Origin: an uncultured Treponema sp.
GTDB taxonomy: Bacteria; Spirochaetota; Spirochaetia; Treponematales; Treponemataceae
Length of the DNA stretch: 64,000 nt
Direction: 5' to 3'
Assembly: GCA_937877535.1 (NCBI GenBank)
Contig: CALFJF010000019.1
Location: forward strand, 119,485 to 183,484
Shown: piece by piece, positions 43,284 to 53,355 of the stretch
How positions within the stretch are numbered: position 1 is the first letter of the stretch
Layout: every line of letters starts with the position of its first letter
The notes under the pieces: generated by a model
Seen by the model: the letters and a program-made list of their open reading frames with translations, nothing else
What the model was told of the DNA's origin: nothing
Databases searched by the model: none
Position numbers and translations under genes: made by a program

Positions 43284-45884
43284 ATGACCGAAGAAAAAAC
43301 GCTCGAACACCTTTCATTTTTTAGAATAAGAGAAGAAATTGCCAAAAAATGCGTCAGTTTTGAAGGCTCTTTGTTTGTAAAAAACATCGTTCCGCTCAAA
43401 ATCAAAGACAAAGACGAAATCGCAAAAAGAAAAAAAATCTGCGCAGAATGGCTTTTGATTTTTTCGTCGCAGTCGCCTTTTTTTCTTTCTTCATGGGAAA
43501 CCGTTTTTGACGCAGTAAAAATGCTCAAAGTCCAAGGAAGTACGCTTTCGGTGGAGTCTTTTTACGCGCTCAAAACGTTTTGCGATTCGTGTCTCACGTT
43601 TGTGTCGCTTGTGAGAAAAAATTGCAATTCGCTTTCGATTCCCGCGCTTACAAAAGAGGCGGATTCTCTTCCGTACCAAGTCATTCTTGAATCAGAGCGC
43701 GAGATTTCAAACATAATCGATACAGACGGAAAAATGCGGGATTTGCCCGCGCTTTCTGAAATCAAACGAAAAATCAGCCAGATAAAATCAGAAATCAACG
43801 GGGCGATTAAAAAAATCACGTCGGATTCAGCGATGAATAGTATTCTTGAAACAAACGTTCCCGCGTTCAAAGAAAACAGACTTGTGGTTGCAATAAAATC
43901 AAACGAGCGCGGGCGGATTTCAGGAATCGTGCATGGCGTTTCGGCAAGCGGAAAAACCGTTTACCTGGAACCCGAAGAAGCGGTCAGAAAAAACAACGAA
44001 CTCCTTTCCGAGGAATTTCGTCTTCGAGCCGAGGAGCGAAAAATTCTTTCCGCGCTTTCTCAAAAAATCCATCCGTTTTACGATTCGCTCAAAAACGCGC
44101 TTGAAAAAATGGCTTATCTTGACGCTTTTTGCGCGGCGGCAAAATGGGGAAAAGAAAACGACGCTATGATTGTGCAAAGCGTTAGCGAAAAGCCTGCGCG
44201 TTTACTTTTTGCGCGCCACCCGATTCTTGGAAAAAACGCGATTCCAATCAGCATTTCGTTTTTGCCCAAAAAAAAGATTTTGATTTTGACGGGCGCAAAT
44301 GCGGGCGGAAAAACGGTCGCCATAAAAACGTTCGCGCTTTTGTCGCTTTTAAATCAAGCAGGTTTTCCCGTAACGGCGCAAAGCGAAACGAATCTGCCGT
44401 TTTTTGACGACGTTTTTTCTGACATCGGAGACGAGCAGTCGATTGACAATTCGCTTTCGACGTTTAGCGCACACATGAAAAATATTTCGGGTGCTCTACA
44501 AAACGCCACCGAACACTCGCTCGTGCTTTTGGACGAATTGGCAAGTGGCACTGATTCGATTGAAGGCGGCGCGATTGCAATGTCGATTTTGGATTTTTTG
44601 ATTGAAAAAAAATCCACGGTTTTAGTTACAACGCACAACGGCGCACTCAAAAAGTACGGATGGACAAACGAACAGTGCATGAACGCAAGCGTCGAATTCG
44701 ATTCTACGTCTTTTCGTCCAACGTACAAAATTTTGGAAGGCATTGCAGGCGAAAGTCGCGCCATTGACGTTGCGGCAGTTTCGGGGCTGCCTGAAAAAGT
44801 CATTTTGGGCGCAAAAAAATACACGACCGAAGAAAGCGCGGATGTGAGCGTAATCATAAAAACGCTTTCAGAAATGCAAAAAGAAGCAGAACATCGACTC
44901 GAAGCGATTTCTGAAAAAGAGAAAAAAATCGCTCAAAAAGAAGCGCGGATGTTGGAAAAAGAAGCGGATTTTTTGGAGCGCGAAGCGCGATTTTTGGAAA
45001 AAGAAGCGCGAAACGAAAGCGATTTTGTTCGCGCGGCTCGCTCAAAAATCGAAAATCTCGTTCGGGAATTGCGCGAAGGCGAAATCACGCGGGAGAAAAA
45101 CCTCAAAGTCCGTGCGCTCGTGGACGATTTGACAAAGGAAGCGCGAAAAAAACAAACGGAATCCGAAGAAAAAAGACTTCTTTTTGAAGAAGCAAAGAAA
45201 AAAAGCGAAGACGCGCTCATTATTTTTGAAAACGGGATGAAAATCTCAAAACAAACTGAAAAAGAGCGCGGAAAATCGGCAAAAAAAACAAAATCTCGGA
45301 CAAAAAACCGCGACGCGCTCAAAATTGCAAAGCAAGCGATTTCGGAAGAAGAAATCGAAGAAATCAAAAAGGGGCAAAAAAAAGACAAAGTGCTTTTTCA
45401 AAAAGAATTGATTTTTGAAAGTGGCGTTGAAGTTTTGGCGGGAAGCGCAAAAAAACGCGGGACGCTCATTAGAAAGGAAAGCAGCGGCAAATGGCTCGTT
45501 TCAATTGGGATTCTTAAAATGACATTCAAAGAAAAAGATTTAATTTTGCTTGGAAAACCGCAATTTGAAAGCAAAGCCGATTACACCGTGGAGTTTTCTG
45601 GGAAAAATGAAGCCGGGATTTTTTCAAAAGAAGGCGATTATCCGGCGTTTGAACTTCGGCTCATAGGGCTTCGCGAGGAAGAGGCGATGAAAGTGTTACG
45701 GCGACAACTTGATTTGTGCGCGATTCGGGATTTTCACGCATTTTCAATAATCCATGGAAAAGGAAACGGCATTTTGCAGCAAGCCGTCCACGATTTTCTT
45801 TCGCATTATCCTTCTGTCAAGGATTTTAGATTCGCGCCTCCAGAAGACGGCGGATTTGGAAAAACATACGTGGAACTCGCGTAA
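43284..45884 (+). CDS. mutS2: MutS2 protein with Smr domain
   Basis: An 866-residue MutS-family ATPase without the mismatch-recognition domain. Walker A is LTGANAGGKTVAIKTFALL, followed by DIGDEQSIDNSLSTFSAHM and the Walker B region VLLDELASGTDS. A long coiled coil (about 530-700) comes next. The C-terminal Smr nuclease domain has LIGLREEEAMKVL and IIHGKGNGILQQAV. MutS2 suppresses recombination or rescues collided ribosomes, depending on the species. It is coupled to rsgA, fitting a ribosome-related role. Confidence 0.93.
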   Translation: MTEEKTLEHLSFFRIREEIAKKCVSFEGSLFVKNIVPLKIKDKDEIAKRKKICAEWLLIFSSQSPFFLSSWETVFDAVKMLKVQGSTLSVESFYALKTFCDSCLTFVSLVRKNCNSLSIPALTKEADSLPYQVILESEREISNIIDTDGKMRDLPALSEIKRKISQIKSEINGAIKKITSDSAMNSILETNVPAFKENRLVVAIKSNERGRISGIVHGVSASGKTVYLEPEEAVRKNNELLSEEFRLRAEERKILSALSQKIHPFYDSLKNALEKMAYLDAFCAAAKWGKENDAMIVQSVSEKPARLLFARHPILGKNAIPISISFLPKKKILILTGANAGGKTVAIKTFALLSLLNQAGFPVTAQSETNLPFFDDVFSDIGDEQSIDNSLSTFSAHMKNISGALQNATEHSLVLLDELASGTDSIEGGAIAMSILDFLIEKKSTVLVTTHNGALKKYGWTNEQCMNASVEFDSTSFRPTYKILEGIAGESRAIDVAAVSGLPEKVILGAKKYTTEESADVSVIIKTLSEMQKEAEHRLEAISEKEKKIAQKEARMLEKEADFLEREARFLEKEARNESDFVRAARSKIENLVRELREGEITREKNLKVRALVDDLTKEARKKQTESEEKRLLFEEAKKKSEDALIIFENGMKISKQTEKERGKSAKKTKSRTKNRDALKIAKQAISEEEIEEIKKGQKKDKVLFQKELIFESGVEVLAGSAKKRGTLIRKESSGKWLVSIGILKMTFKEKDLILLGKPQFESKADYTVEFSGKNEAGIFSKEGDYPAFELRLIGLREEEAMKVLRRQLDLCAIRDFHAFSIIHGKGNGILQQAVHDFLSHYPSVKDFRFAPPEDGGFGKTYVELA

Positions 45885-45965
45885 ATTTTTGTTCGATTTC
45901 AAAATTGGAAAAAATAATTTATAATCGACCTGTTTTTAAAACAAAAATTTTTAAGGAGAAAAAAA

Positions 45966-47825
45966 ATGAGCACACAAAGGCTCAAAACGCATCTTCCAAC
46001 GATTGTTGCGTTGATATTTACGGCGGCGATGCTTGTGGGAACGTTCGTTTGGTTTCAACAAAATACGGACGAAATGATAAAAGGCACAACGGAATCGTTT
46101 CTTGAGATGAACGCAAAAAGTCAAGCGGCAGCTTTTAATACAAAACTGTCAAGTCAAGTGGAACTGTTGCACACGGCAGCGCATTATTGGGAAAGCGACG
46201 AATATGCTTTTAGTTCCGACGAAGAAACAATGAAAAAAATCAACGATGTGCAACACCTTGAAACGTACACAAACATGATAGTTGCAAACGCTGACGGAAA
46301 AACGTTTGAAGGAAATGGAAAAATCTCCAATGCACAAAATGCCACTTGGTTCAAAACCGCGATGAACGGCGAAACGTACATTTCAGAAATTCAATTTGAC
46401 AGAAACACTGGAGAGCATATTTCGGTCGCGATTCCGCTTTTCAAAAATGGAAAAATAATCGGAGCGATGCGCGGTTTATTTTCCACGAACGTTCTTTCTT
46501 CGCTCATTGAGGCGGTTGGATTTCAAGAAAAATGCACAAGCGTGTTGCTTTCCCGCGATGGCTCGATTCTCGCCCGCTCCGCGTCTTCGGAATTGCTCAC
46601 GTCAAGAATAAACAATTTTTACGACATTGGAACCGAGTGGGGAATCCGAGGAAAACTCACGCTTTCTAGCATAAAACTCGATTTGCTTGCAGGAAAAACG
46701 CTCACGATTCCGTACAAAACAGGCTCTCGCTCAAGAATCGCGATTTTGACTCCCGTGGGCGTAAATAATTGGTATTACGCGGTCATTATTTCTCGCGACG
46801 TAATCGACAGGCAAACAAAAACGCTCTCTGGCTACCTTTTTATTGTTATTGCAGCGATTTCGGTGGCGTTTGTGCTTCTTTTTATCACGATTTTGAATCT
46901 GGTGCAGCACAGCAGAACGGTCGAAAACGCAAACGAGCGGTTCAAAATCGTTACGAATCAAACGCAAGCAATCGTTTTTGACTACGATTTTTCAAAAAAG
47001 AACATGGAATTGAACGGAAATGTCAAATTCATTCTTGAAGACGCAAAAGAATCTTATTCGGGCGACGAAATTCTTTCCATTATTTTTGAGCGACTGCATG
47101 ATGACGACTCGATGTTTATTAACGAGTTGAAGCGTCTTCGCTCGTCAGCAGAATCGAGTGTTGTTCGAGAGTTTCGGCTCAAATGCGCCGATGAGCGTTT
47201 TTATTGGCACAGGCTCACGGGCGCGGTGGTGCGCGGGGCTGACAACAGTGCGCTTCGATTTGTGGGAAATATCGTGAACGTTGAAGACGAAATCAGTAAA
47301 GAGCAGCAATTAAAAAAGCGTGCCGAAATCGACGCGCTTTCGGGGCTTTTGAACAAAGGCGCGTTCACGCAGCACGTTTCCGAAATCCTCGAAAAATCCA
47401 CGGACGAAAATCTCTACGCTTTTTACATAATCGACCTCGACAATTTCAAAAAAGTCAACGACACGCTGGGGCATATCGTGGGCGACCGCGTTATTTCCGA
47501 CGTGGCGCAAAAACTCTGCACGGTTTTTAGCGAAAACGATTTGGTGGGAAGAATCGGCGGGGACGAGTTTGCCGCATTTTTGAAACTTTCTGATTCAGGA
47601 AAAGCACTCGGAAAGAAAATCATTGAAGCAAAGGCAAGCGCGATTTGCAAAATCGTGGACGAGATTTACACCGACGGAAAAAACAAAGTGAACATAACGT
47701 CAAGCATTGGAGTAAGTTTGTTCCCTGCAAACGGAAAAAAATTCAACGACCTTTACACAAGCGCAGACAGCGTGTTGTATCTTTCAAAAAACGGCGGAAA
47801 AAATCAGTACCATATTTGTGAATAA
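45966..47825 (+). CDS. dCache-PAS-like diguanylate cyclase
   Basis: A 619-residue membrane sensor. One span lies near 12-32, then a periplasmic dCache-type domain (about 35-290), a second span near 295-320, a PAS-like segment (about 325-450) and a GGDEF domain (about 460-619) with the intact site RIGGDEFAAFL. It would synthesise c-di-GMP in response to an external ligand. AAGGAG precedes the ATG. It is a single-gene unit ending at a short bidirectional terminator. Confidence 0.88.
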   Translation: MSTQRLKTHLPTIVALIFTAAMLVGTFVWFQQNTDEMIKGTTESFLEMNAKSQAAAFNTKLSSQVELLHTAAHYWESDEYAFSSDEETMKKINDVQHLETYTNMIVANADGKTFEGNGKISNAQNATWFKTAMNGETYISEIQFDRNTGEHISVAIPLFKNGKIIGAMRGLFSTNVLSSLIEAVGFQEKCTSVLLSRDGSILARSASSELLTSRINNFYDIGTEWGIRGKLTLSSIKLDLLAGKTLTIPYKTGSRSRIAILTPVGVNNWYYAVIISRDVIDRQTKTLSGYLFIVIAAISVAFVLLFITILNLVQHSRTVENANERFKIVTNQTQAIVFDYDFSKKNMELNGNVKFILEDAKESYSGDEILSIIFERLHDDDSMFINELKRLRSSAESSVVREFRLKCADERFYWHRLTGAVVRGADNSALRFVGNIVNVEDEISKEQQLKKRAEIDALSGLLNKGAFTQHVSEILEKSTDENLYAFYIIDLDNFKKVNDTLGHIVGDRVISDVAQKLCTVFSENDLVGRIGGDEFAAFLKLSDSGKALGKKIIEAKASAICKIVDEIYTDGKNKVNITSSIGVSLFPANGKKFNDLYTSADSVLYLSKNGGKNQYHICE

Positions 47826-47831
47826 ATTTTG

Positions 47832-47857
47832 AAAGGGAGCATTTGCTCCCTTTTGTT
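47832..47857. terminator. terminator between convergent genes
   Basis: AAAGGGAGC and GCTCCCTTT pair around a 4-base loop and are followed by TGTTTT. It lies directly after the dCache-GGDEF stop and abuts the convergent uridine kinase stop. Confidence 0.8.
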
Positions 47858-49522
47858 TTAGTACTTGAACGCGCTTCCGCCAATAAACTCGCGGATTATC
47901 GACTGACTTGGAACGTAATCCGACGAAATTGCGTTAAATTGCGAAAGGAATCGCAAAAGGCGGCTCGCCTCCGTGTACTCTGCTTGCGAAGGTTTTACCG
48001 CGCGAAGAGCTGGTTCCACGTACACTTTAAGAACGGGAAGTTCGTAATCGAGCGCGGTGTTCAGCACGGCATCGGCGTTGTTTTGGAACGGAAAAATGTG
48101 CAATCGCTCGCCTTTTTGAACGCTCTCCCACATTCCAATCGTGGCGGCGGCACTTTTCCCTCTAAAATTCGCGTCGCGGACAATTCGGCGAATGAGTCGA
48201 TTGTCGCTCGTGGGAACGCGATTGTGGTCGTCAAGGTTCAACTGCGTAAGCGCAGAAAGATAAATCTTGAACTTGAGTTCAGGTTTTACGAGCGGCGTGA
48301 GTTTGTCGTTCAAACCGTGGATTCCTTCCATAATCAAAATGTCGTTTTCCTCGATTTTCATTTTCTTTCCCGAAAAAAATCGCTCGCCTAAATCAAAATT
48401 GTAACTCGGCACTTCGATTTCTTTTCCGCTAAAAAGGTCGAGCAGATTTTGATTCAAATACGGAATATCCAGCGCTTCAAGACATTCGTAATCGTAATTT
48501 CCGTTTTCGTCTTTTGGATTTCGCTCTCTGCCAACGTAATACGAATCGAGCGAAAGAACGTGCGGACGATAGCCGAGGGCTTGGAGTTGCAACGCGAGTT
48601 TTTTTGCCGACGTGGTTTTTCCAGAAGACGAAGGACCTGCTATCAAAACGACTTTTACGCTTCCGTGATTGTGGATTTGCTCCGCAACACGCGCAAAGTT
48701 TTGCGCCTGAAACGTTTCCGTAATATCAATAAAATCGTTCATTTTTCGCTTTGCGATGATTTCGTTGAGCGCGGCAGCCGACGTAACGCCAACGCGCTGT
48801 CCCCAGGCTTTATAATTTTTGTAGACCTCAAAAATTTTGGGATTGTCTTGAAAATCAGAAAGTTTTTTTGGTTCTGAAGAAGTCGGAAAACGAAGCAAAA
48901 ATCCTTCCCCGTACTGCTTCAATTCAAAAACGGAAAGAATTCCTGTACGTTCAACGAGTGGACTAAAATAAACGTCCGCAAAATTTTCAAGAGCGATTCC
49001 GCCGAGTCGATTCAAAAGAACGCGCGGCTTACAACGATATTCAAGTTGCCTTCGAGTTTCCGTAAGACCGAGTTTTTCCGTGATTGCACAAGCCTCGTCA
49101 TAAGAAACGTGTTCCGTAAAAATCGGAAGGTCTGCCGAAACGAGCGAGCGCATTCGCTCTTCAAGCGAAGAAATCTCCACGGCAGAAAGCGGAGAATCGC
49201 GGTCAAGCGTGTAGTAGTATCCGTAACCGAGCGAATGACCAACCAACAGTCTAAAATCTGGGAACAGTTCGTGAGCGGCTGCCGCAAGTACAAAGCAAAG
49301 CGACCTCCGATAAATCTCCGAACCGTCTTTGCTGTTAATGCGAACAGGCTCGATTTTTGCATTTGTTCTAAGCGGTCTGCAAAGCGACATCACTTCGTTG
49401 TCAACTTTTAAGGCAACAATGTCCGACGGAGAATCGAACCAACCAACAACCGAACTTCCTTTTGAGCGAAACGAAACTTCCCGCGAAGAACCGTCTGGGA
49501 ATGTCAATGTAATTTTATCCAT
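47858..49522 (-). CDS. uridine kinase-like protein with ThrRS-type TGS/editing N-terminus
   Basis: A 554-residue protein. Residues 1-60 are a TGS domain (ITLTFPDGSSREVSF). Residues about 70-220 resemble the threonyl-tRNA synthetase second additional domain (LLVGHSLGYGYYYTLD). A P-loop uridine/phosphoribulokinase domain starts near 280: LIAGPSSSGKTTSAKKLALQ, LSLDSYYV and IMEGIHGLND. The combination is known in spirochaetes and other anaerobes and is annotated as uridine kinase, though the substrate of the fusion is not established. The start is chosen at the TGS domain. Confidence 0.85.
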   Translation of the reverse strand: MDKITLTFPDGSSREVSFRSKGSSVVGWFDSPSDIVALKVDNEVMSLCRPLRTNAKIEPVRINSKDGSEIYRRSLCFVLAAAAHELFPDFRLLVGHSLGYGYYYTLDRDSPLSAVEISSLEERMRSLVSADLPIFTEHVSYDEACAITEKLGLTETRRQLEYRCKPRVLLNRLGGIALENFADVYFSPLVERTGILSVFELKQYGEGFLLRFPTSSEPKKLSDFQDNPKIFEVYKNYKAWGQRVGVTSAAALNEIIAKRKMNDFIDITETFQAQNFARVAEQIHNHGSVKVVLIAGPSSSGKTTSAKKLALQLQALGYRPHVLSLDSYYVGRERNPKDENGNYDYECLEALDIPYLNQNLLDLFSGKEIEVPSYNFDLGERFFSGKKMKIEENDILIMEGIHGLNDKLTPLVKPELKFKIYLSALTQLNLDDHNRVPTSDNRLIRRIVRDANFRGKSAAATIGMWESVQKGERLHIFPFQNNADAVLNTALDYELPVLKVYVEPALRAVKPSQAEYTEASRLLRFLSQFNAISSDYVPSQSIIREFIGGSAFKY

Positions 49523-49573
49523 TCCTCAATTTTACACCGAATTGTTCGTTTTTTGAAAAAAAATCGTGCGTTT

Positions 49574-50836
49574 CTACTTTTTTGCGCAAAGCGTTACGAG
49601 CCAAACGGGATTTTCGGCTTTCATCAACGTAACGTTTGCGCTTTTTGGAACGGAGGAAGAGGCAACCGAAATCTGAACCGCCGAAAAAGAAAGCCCGCGC
49701 GAATCCGCGATTGAGCGACATCCTGCCAACGTTTCCACGGTGATGCACGAAACCACCGTCCGAACAGATGGATTTCTCGAAAACGCTTCGTCCAAAATCT
49801 CAAGGAGTTTTCCGTTTGAGCCTCCCACAAAAACCGCGTCTGGAGTTGGAAGCAACGCAAGGATTTTTGGTGCTTCTCCAAAATGGAGCGTCATGTTCAA
49901 AGCGCAAAATCGAGCACGATTTTCTTTTGAAACCAAAAAAGCCGCCTCGTTTTTTTCAACCGAATGAACACAAATGCGCGCGCTTCGAGCAAGGTCAACG
50001 GAAATCGCGCCGCTTCCTGAGCCAATGTCCCAAAAAACTTCTCCGTCACACGGAGCCAAAAACGACACGGCGGCAGCACGAACAACGCGCTTTGTCATTG
50101 GAATCACCGCATCTTTTGAAGAACCGCGAAAAAACGCTTCGTCTGGAAGAGAACCAGCGTGCAAAACGACGTTTCCGAGCCGCTCAACTAAAACCACAGA
50201 AAGCGAATCGTCCTCAAACTCTGGAACAAAAAAAGAGTCTCCCTCGCCTATTTCAAATTGTGTTATGGATTCATCAGCATAACTCAAGCGACTTCCCACG
50301 AACATTTTTGAGCGAACGCGATTTTCGCACAAAAAGTGAGCGATTGTTTTTGCGCTCACGCTTCCACCCGTCAAAAAAAACGTCTTTTTTGAAAACGCAA
50401 TTTCCATTCCAATGTCGCAGTCAGTTCCGTGGGCAGAAACGAGATTCCAATCTTCCCAACTTTGAAAGAGTTTTGCGGCAAAATATTGCACCGAAGAAAT
50501 GCCTGGAACGATTTCCACGCGCCATTCGTCCGCCAAAAGGATTTTTTCAAGCGACTTTGCGCCAGAAAAAAATCCAGAATCGCCCGAAAAAACCGCGCAA
50601 CAAACGGCGTTTTCTCCGATTTTTTCTTTTTCACGCGCAAAACGCTCAAATTCTTTTGCAATTTCCTCGCTGCTAAACGAAGCGAATTGCTCGCCGTTTA
50701 TCAAATCCGTTCCAACACACTCCAAAACGCGCTTTGCGCCAGCAACAAGAGCCGAAGATTCAACGCATTTTACCGCTTCCAACGTCAAAAACGAAAAAGA
50801 ACCAGTTCCAACTCCCACTAAAAAACACTTTTTCAT
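49574..50836 (-). CDS. cbiET: CbiE-CbiT fused precorrin-6Y/7 methyltransferase (decarboxylating)
   Basis: A 420-residue fusion. The N-terminal half is a tetrapyrrole methyltransferase (CbiE): LVGVGTGSFSFLTLEAVK, FSGDSGFFSGAK and EIVPGISSVQYFAAKL. The C-terminal half is CbiT, with the SAM motif FWDIGSGSGAISVDLARS and a PDAVFVGGSNG loop. It methylates C5 and C15 and decarboxylates the acetate chain in corrin synthesis. The ATG at 50836 shares a base with the cbiL stop (TGATG), with GGAGG just upstream, so the two are translationally coupled. A GTG one codon earlier is possible. Confidence 0.88.
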   Translation of the reverse strand: MKKCFLVGVGTGSFSFLTLEAVKCVESSALVAGAKRVLECVGTDLINGEQFASFSSEEIAKEFERFAREKEKIGENAVCCAVFSGDSGFFSGAKSLEKILLADEWRVEIVPGISSVQYFAAKLFQSWEDWNLVSAHGTDCDIGMEIAFSKKTFFLTGGSVSAKTIAHFLCENRVRSKMFVGSRLSYADESITQFEIGEGDSFFVPEFEDDSLSVVLVERLGNVVLHAGSLPDEAFFRGSSKDAVIPMTKRVVRAAAVSFLAPCDGEVFWDIGSGSGAISVDLARSARICVHSVEKNEAAFLVSKENRARFCALNMTLHFGEAPKILALLPTPDAVFVGGSNGKLLEILDEAFSRNPSVRTVVSCITVETLAGCRSIADSRGLSFSAVQISVASSSVPKSANVTLMKAENPVWLVTLCAKK

Positions 50837-51591
50837 CACCCCTCCACTATTAAAACACTCATATATTGCTCTTGTATTATATTTTCTGGCAAAGTCAAAA
50901 GGTCATCATTAGAAAAAATGAGTTCGTCCGCGCTTCCCACGTGAAAAACAAGATGCGAATACGAAAGCCGCCCCGCCGTTTTGATTTCTTGAATAATTTG
51001 TGGAAGATATTTTTTCATTTTTATAAACGCCTTTGCGCCTTTTTCTGAAAGGATTTTTGGAATCTCGTTTGACAAAAACGCGCGGTCGCCCGCCGTTACA
51101 AAAAGGCTTTCCGAAGAGCCGAGGTCAAGGCAGAGCGCGGAAAAAGATGCCGAAATGCTCGATATTCCAGAAACGAATCGAACGGGAAATCCATCATTTT
51201 TTACGAGCCGCGCAATTTTTGCCGCCGTTGAGCAAATCGAAACGTCGCCGATTGTAAGTAGCGCAATATTTCCGACTTTGAGCGCGTCTTCGATTTTTTC
51301 TTTTGCGCACTCGTATTCGCGTTTTGAGATTTTTTCGTCTTTTGTCATTGAAAATAAAAGCGGCTCGCACTTTTTTTGAGATACATCGACTTGCTTTTTT
51401 ACAAAATCAAACGCTTTTGACGATTTTTTTGTGCTCGGATAAAAAATGGTTTCGGAAGAACAAATCGCCTTTTTTGCTTGCTCTGTCAAAAAATCCGAAG
51501 AAGACGGACCCGTTCCAATGGCAAAAAGCGTTCCGATTTTTGTCTTTAGAGAACTCGATTTTGAATCGCTCAATTCTTCTTGATTTTTCAT
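50836..51591 (-). CDS. cbiL: precorrin-2/cobalt-factor II C20-methyltransferase
   Basis: A 251-residue tetrapyrrole methyltransferase. The SAM-binding start is LFAIGTGPSSSDFLTEQA, followed by LTIGDVSICSTA and VRFVSGISSISASFSA. The sequence IFYPSTKKSS near residue 55 is typical of the C20 enzyme (CbiL/CobI). It acts early in corrin ring methylation, before cbiET. The ATG at 51591 begins the conserved domain; the longer frame from 51894 reads back into the divergent gene. It is the first gene of a two-gene cobalamin unit. Confidence 0.85.
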   Translation of the reverse strand: MKNQEELSDSKSSSLKTKIGTLFAIGTGPSSSDFLTEQAKKAICSSETIFYPSTKKSSKAFDFVKKQVDVSQKKCEPLLFSMTKDEKISKREYECAKEKIEDALKVGNIALLTIGDVSICSTAAKIARLVKNDGFPVRFVSGISSISASFSALCLDLGSSESLFVTAGDRAFLSNEIPKILSEKGAKAFIKMKKYLPQIIQEIKTAGRLSYSHLVFHVGSADELIFSNDDLLTLPENIIQEQYMSVLIVEG

Positions 51592-51637
51592 GTAACTAGA
51601 GTACCGCAACTTTTTGAATCGTGCTAGAATCTTCCGT

Positions 51638-52582
51638 ATGTTTTCAGATGACAAAACGCCGTCGCTTTCGCGCCTTTCAAAAAACGTGTACGTTCTGCCA
51701 CTTTCAACGAACATCGGAGTTATTGCAAAAAAAAATGGCGAAAAAACAGATGTTTTTTTGATTGACAGCGGAAACGATGATTTTTCAGCAAAAAAAATAC
51801 TCGATTCAATCGAAGAACAATTCCAAAACGCAACGATTCGCGCAATTATAAACACACATTCGCACGCAGACCATTGTGGCGGAAATCCTTTCATTCAAAC
51901 AACATCAAAATGCGAAATATGGACGAGCCGCGGCGAAGCGTATTTTATGGAATATCCTGAAATCGAAACCGCGCTCATTTGGGGCGGAACGCCCGTTCAC
52001 GACATTCGCTCAAAATTTTTAATCGCAAAACCAAGTCACGCCACAAAAATCCTTTGCGACAAAGAAAAAATCGCGCTTTTTGACGGCATAACGCTTGAAG
52101 CCGTGTCGCTTCTGGGGCATTATCAAGACCCGCTCGGCTTTGTTATTCACGACGAGGATTCGCGGAGCGTTTTTTTTATGGGAGACGCAATCAGCGGGCG
52201 AAACGTGATAAAACGATACTGGATTCAATACCTTTTGGACGAGAAAAAAACAAAAGAATCGCTCAAAAAAATCCAAGAAATCAAAGCGGATTTTTACGTT
52301 CCAGGGCACGGCGATTTTGTAAATGAAATCGAGGGGCTTGTTGAATTGAATCTAATCGCGCTTCTTGAAACCGAAGACATGATTTTAGACGAACTCAAAA
52401 CGCCAAAAACGTCCGAGGAGATTTTGAAAGCGGTTGCCGACAGAAACGGGATTCGGCTTGGTTTGAGCCAATTCGTTTTAATCGGAAGCACGTTGCGCTC
52501 ATACCTTTCGGGACTGTACGAAGACGGAAAAGTTGCGTTTGAACTTGGCGCAAGCCGAATGCTCTGGAAATTAAAAAAATAG
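51638..52582 (+). CDS. metallo-beta-lactamase fold hydrolase
   Basis: A 314-residue MBL-fold protein. The metal motif is NTHSHADHCGGNPF, a later His is in LLGHYQDPLGFVI, and VFFMGDAISG and VPGHGDFVNE supply the remaining ligands. A winged C-terminal region (SEEILKAVADRNGIR) resembles the DNA- or partner-binding tail of the LACTB2-like group. The substrate is unknown. TGCTAGAAT is 7 bases before the ATG and no ribosome site is visible. It diverges from cbiL. Confidence 0.85.
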   Translation: MFSDDKTPSLSRLSKNVYVLPLSTNIGVIAKKNGEKTDVFLIDSGNDDFSAKKILDSIEEQFQNATIRAIINTHSHADHCGGNPFIQTTSKCEIWTSRGEAYFMEYPEIETALIWGGTPVHDIRSKFLIAKPSHATKILCDKEKIALFDGITLEAVSLLGHYQDPLGFVIHDEDSRSVFFMGDAISGRNVIKRYWIQYLLDEKKTKESLKKIQEIKADFYVPGHGDFVNEIEGLVELNLIALLETEDMILDELKTPKTSEEILKAVADRNGIRLGLSQFVLIGSTLRSYLSGLYEDGKVAFELGASRMLWKLKK

Positions 52583-52606
52583 CGGTTTTGATACAGAAAA
52601 CATTAT

Positions 52607-53308
52607 CTATTCAGAAACGATTTTGAGTCCTGCGCTCGTTCCAAGCCGTGACGCGCCTGCTTCTAGCATCAAAATCGCATCGGCTTTGGTGCGGATTCCG
52701 CCGCTCGCTTTTACGCCCATCGACTCTCCGACGGTTTTTCTCATAAGCGAAATCGCGTGTGCCGTGGCTCCAGAAAAAAGCGGATTTCCGTTTTCATCTT
52801 TTTTTGACGCAAAACCCGTACTCGTTTTTACAAAATCCGCGCCCGCTTCTTTTGCGATTTTGCAACATTTTACGATTTCGTCGTCGGAAAGGAAGCACGT
52901 TTCCAAAATCACTTTTACCAAAACCTCGCGGTCGCCTTCTGTTTCCACGGAACGACTCGCGCAAACAACCGCGCTTATTTCGTCCAACAGTTCATCCCAA
53001 AGTCCATCTTTTACAAGACCGAGATTTTGCACCATGTCGATTTCGAGTGCGCCCGCACTCACCGCAGCCGCCGCGCTCGTGGCTTTGTTGTCAATCGTGT
53101 CCGCGCCAAGCGGAAAACCAATGACAGTGCAAACTTTTACGTCGCTTCCAAACAGTTCCTCGGCACAAAAAGACACAAAAGACGGATTTACGCAAACGCT
53201 TGCAAAACGCGCCTTTTTTGCTTCCAAACAAAGCGTTTTGATGTCTTCTCTTCGCGCAAGCGGATTTAAGTTCGTGTGGTCGATTTTTGCGGCAAGTGAA
53301 AAATCCAT
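52607..53308 (-). CDS. deoC: deoxyribose-phosphate aldolase
   Basis: A 233-residue class I aldolase that splits 2-deoxyribose-5-phosphate into acetaldehyde and glyceraldehyde-3-phosphate. IDHTNLNPLARREDI, VCTVIGFPLGA, ALEIDMVQN, KVILETCFL and the Schiff-base Lys in FVKTSTGFASK are all present. GVKASGGIRTKADAI completes the phosphate site. GGAGG precedes the ATG at 53308. It is the last gene of a four-gene unit that begins with the FIST protein. Confidence 0.95.
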   Translation of the reverse strand: MDFSLAAKIDHTNLNPLARREDIKTLCLEAKKARFASVCVNPSFVSFCAEELFGSDVKVCTVIGFPLGADTIDNKATSAAAAVSAGALEIDMVQNLGLVKDGLWDELLDEISAVVCASRSVETEGDREVLVKVILETCFLSDDEIVKCCKIAKEAGADFVKTSTGFASKKDENGNPLFSGATAHAISLMRKTVGESMGVKASGGIRTKADAILMLEAGASRLGTSAGLKIVSE

Positions 53309-53355
53309 AAAATCCTCCATGATTTCGTTAGTCTTTTTTGATTTTTCAAACAATT

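Noticed and set aside
49768..50676. A 302-residue plus-strand frame opposite cbiET
   Set aside because: The composition is Lys/Arg/Pro-rich with no motif, and the opposite strand carries a clear CbiE-CbiT protein.
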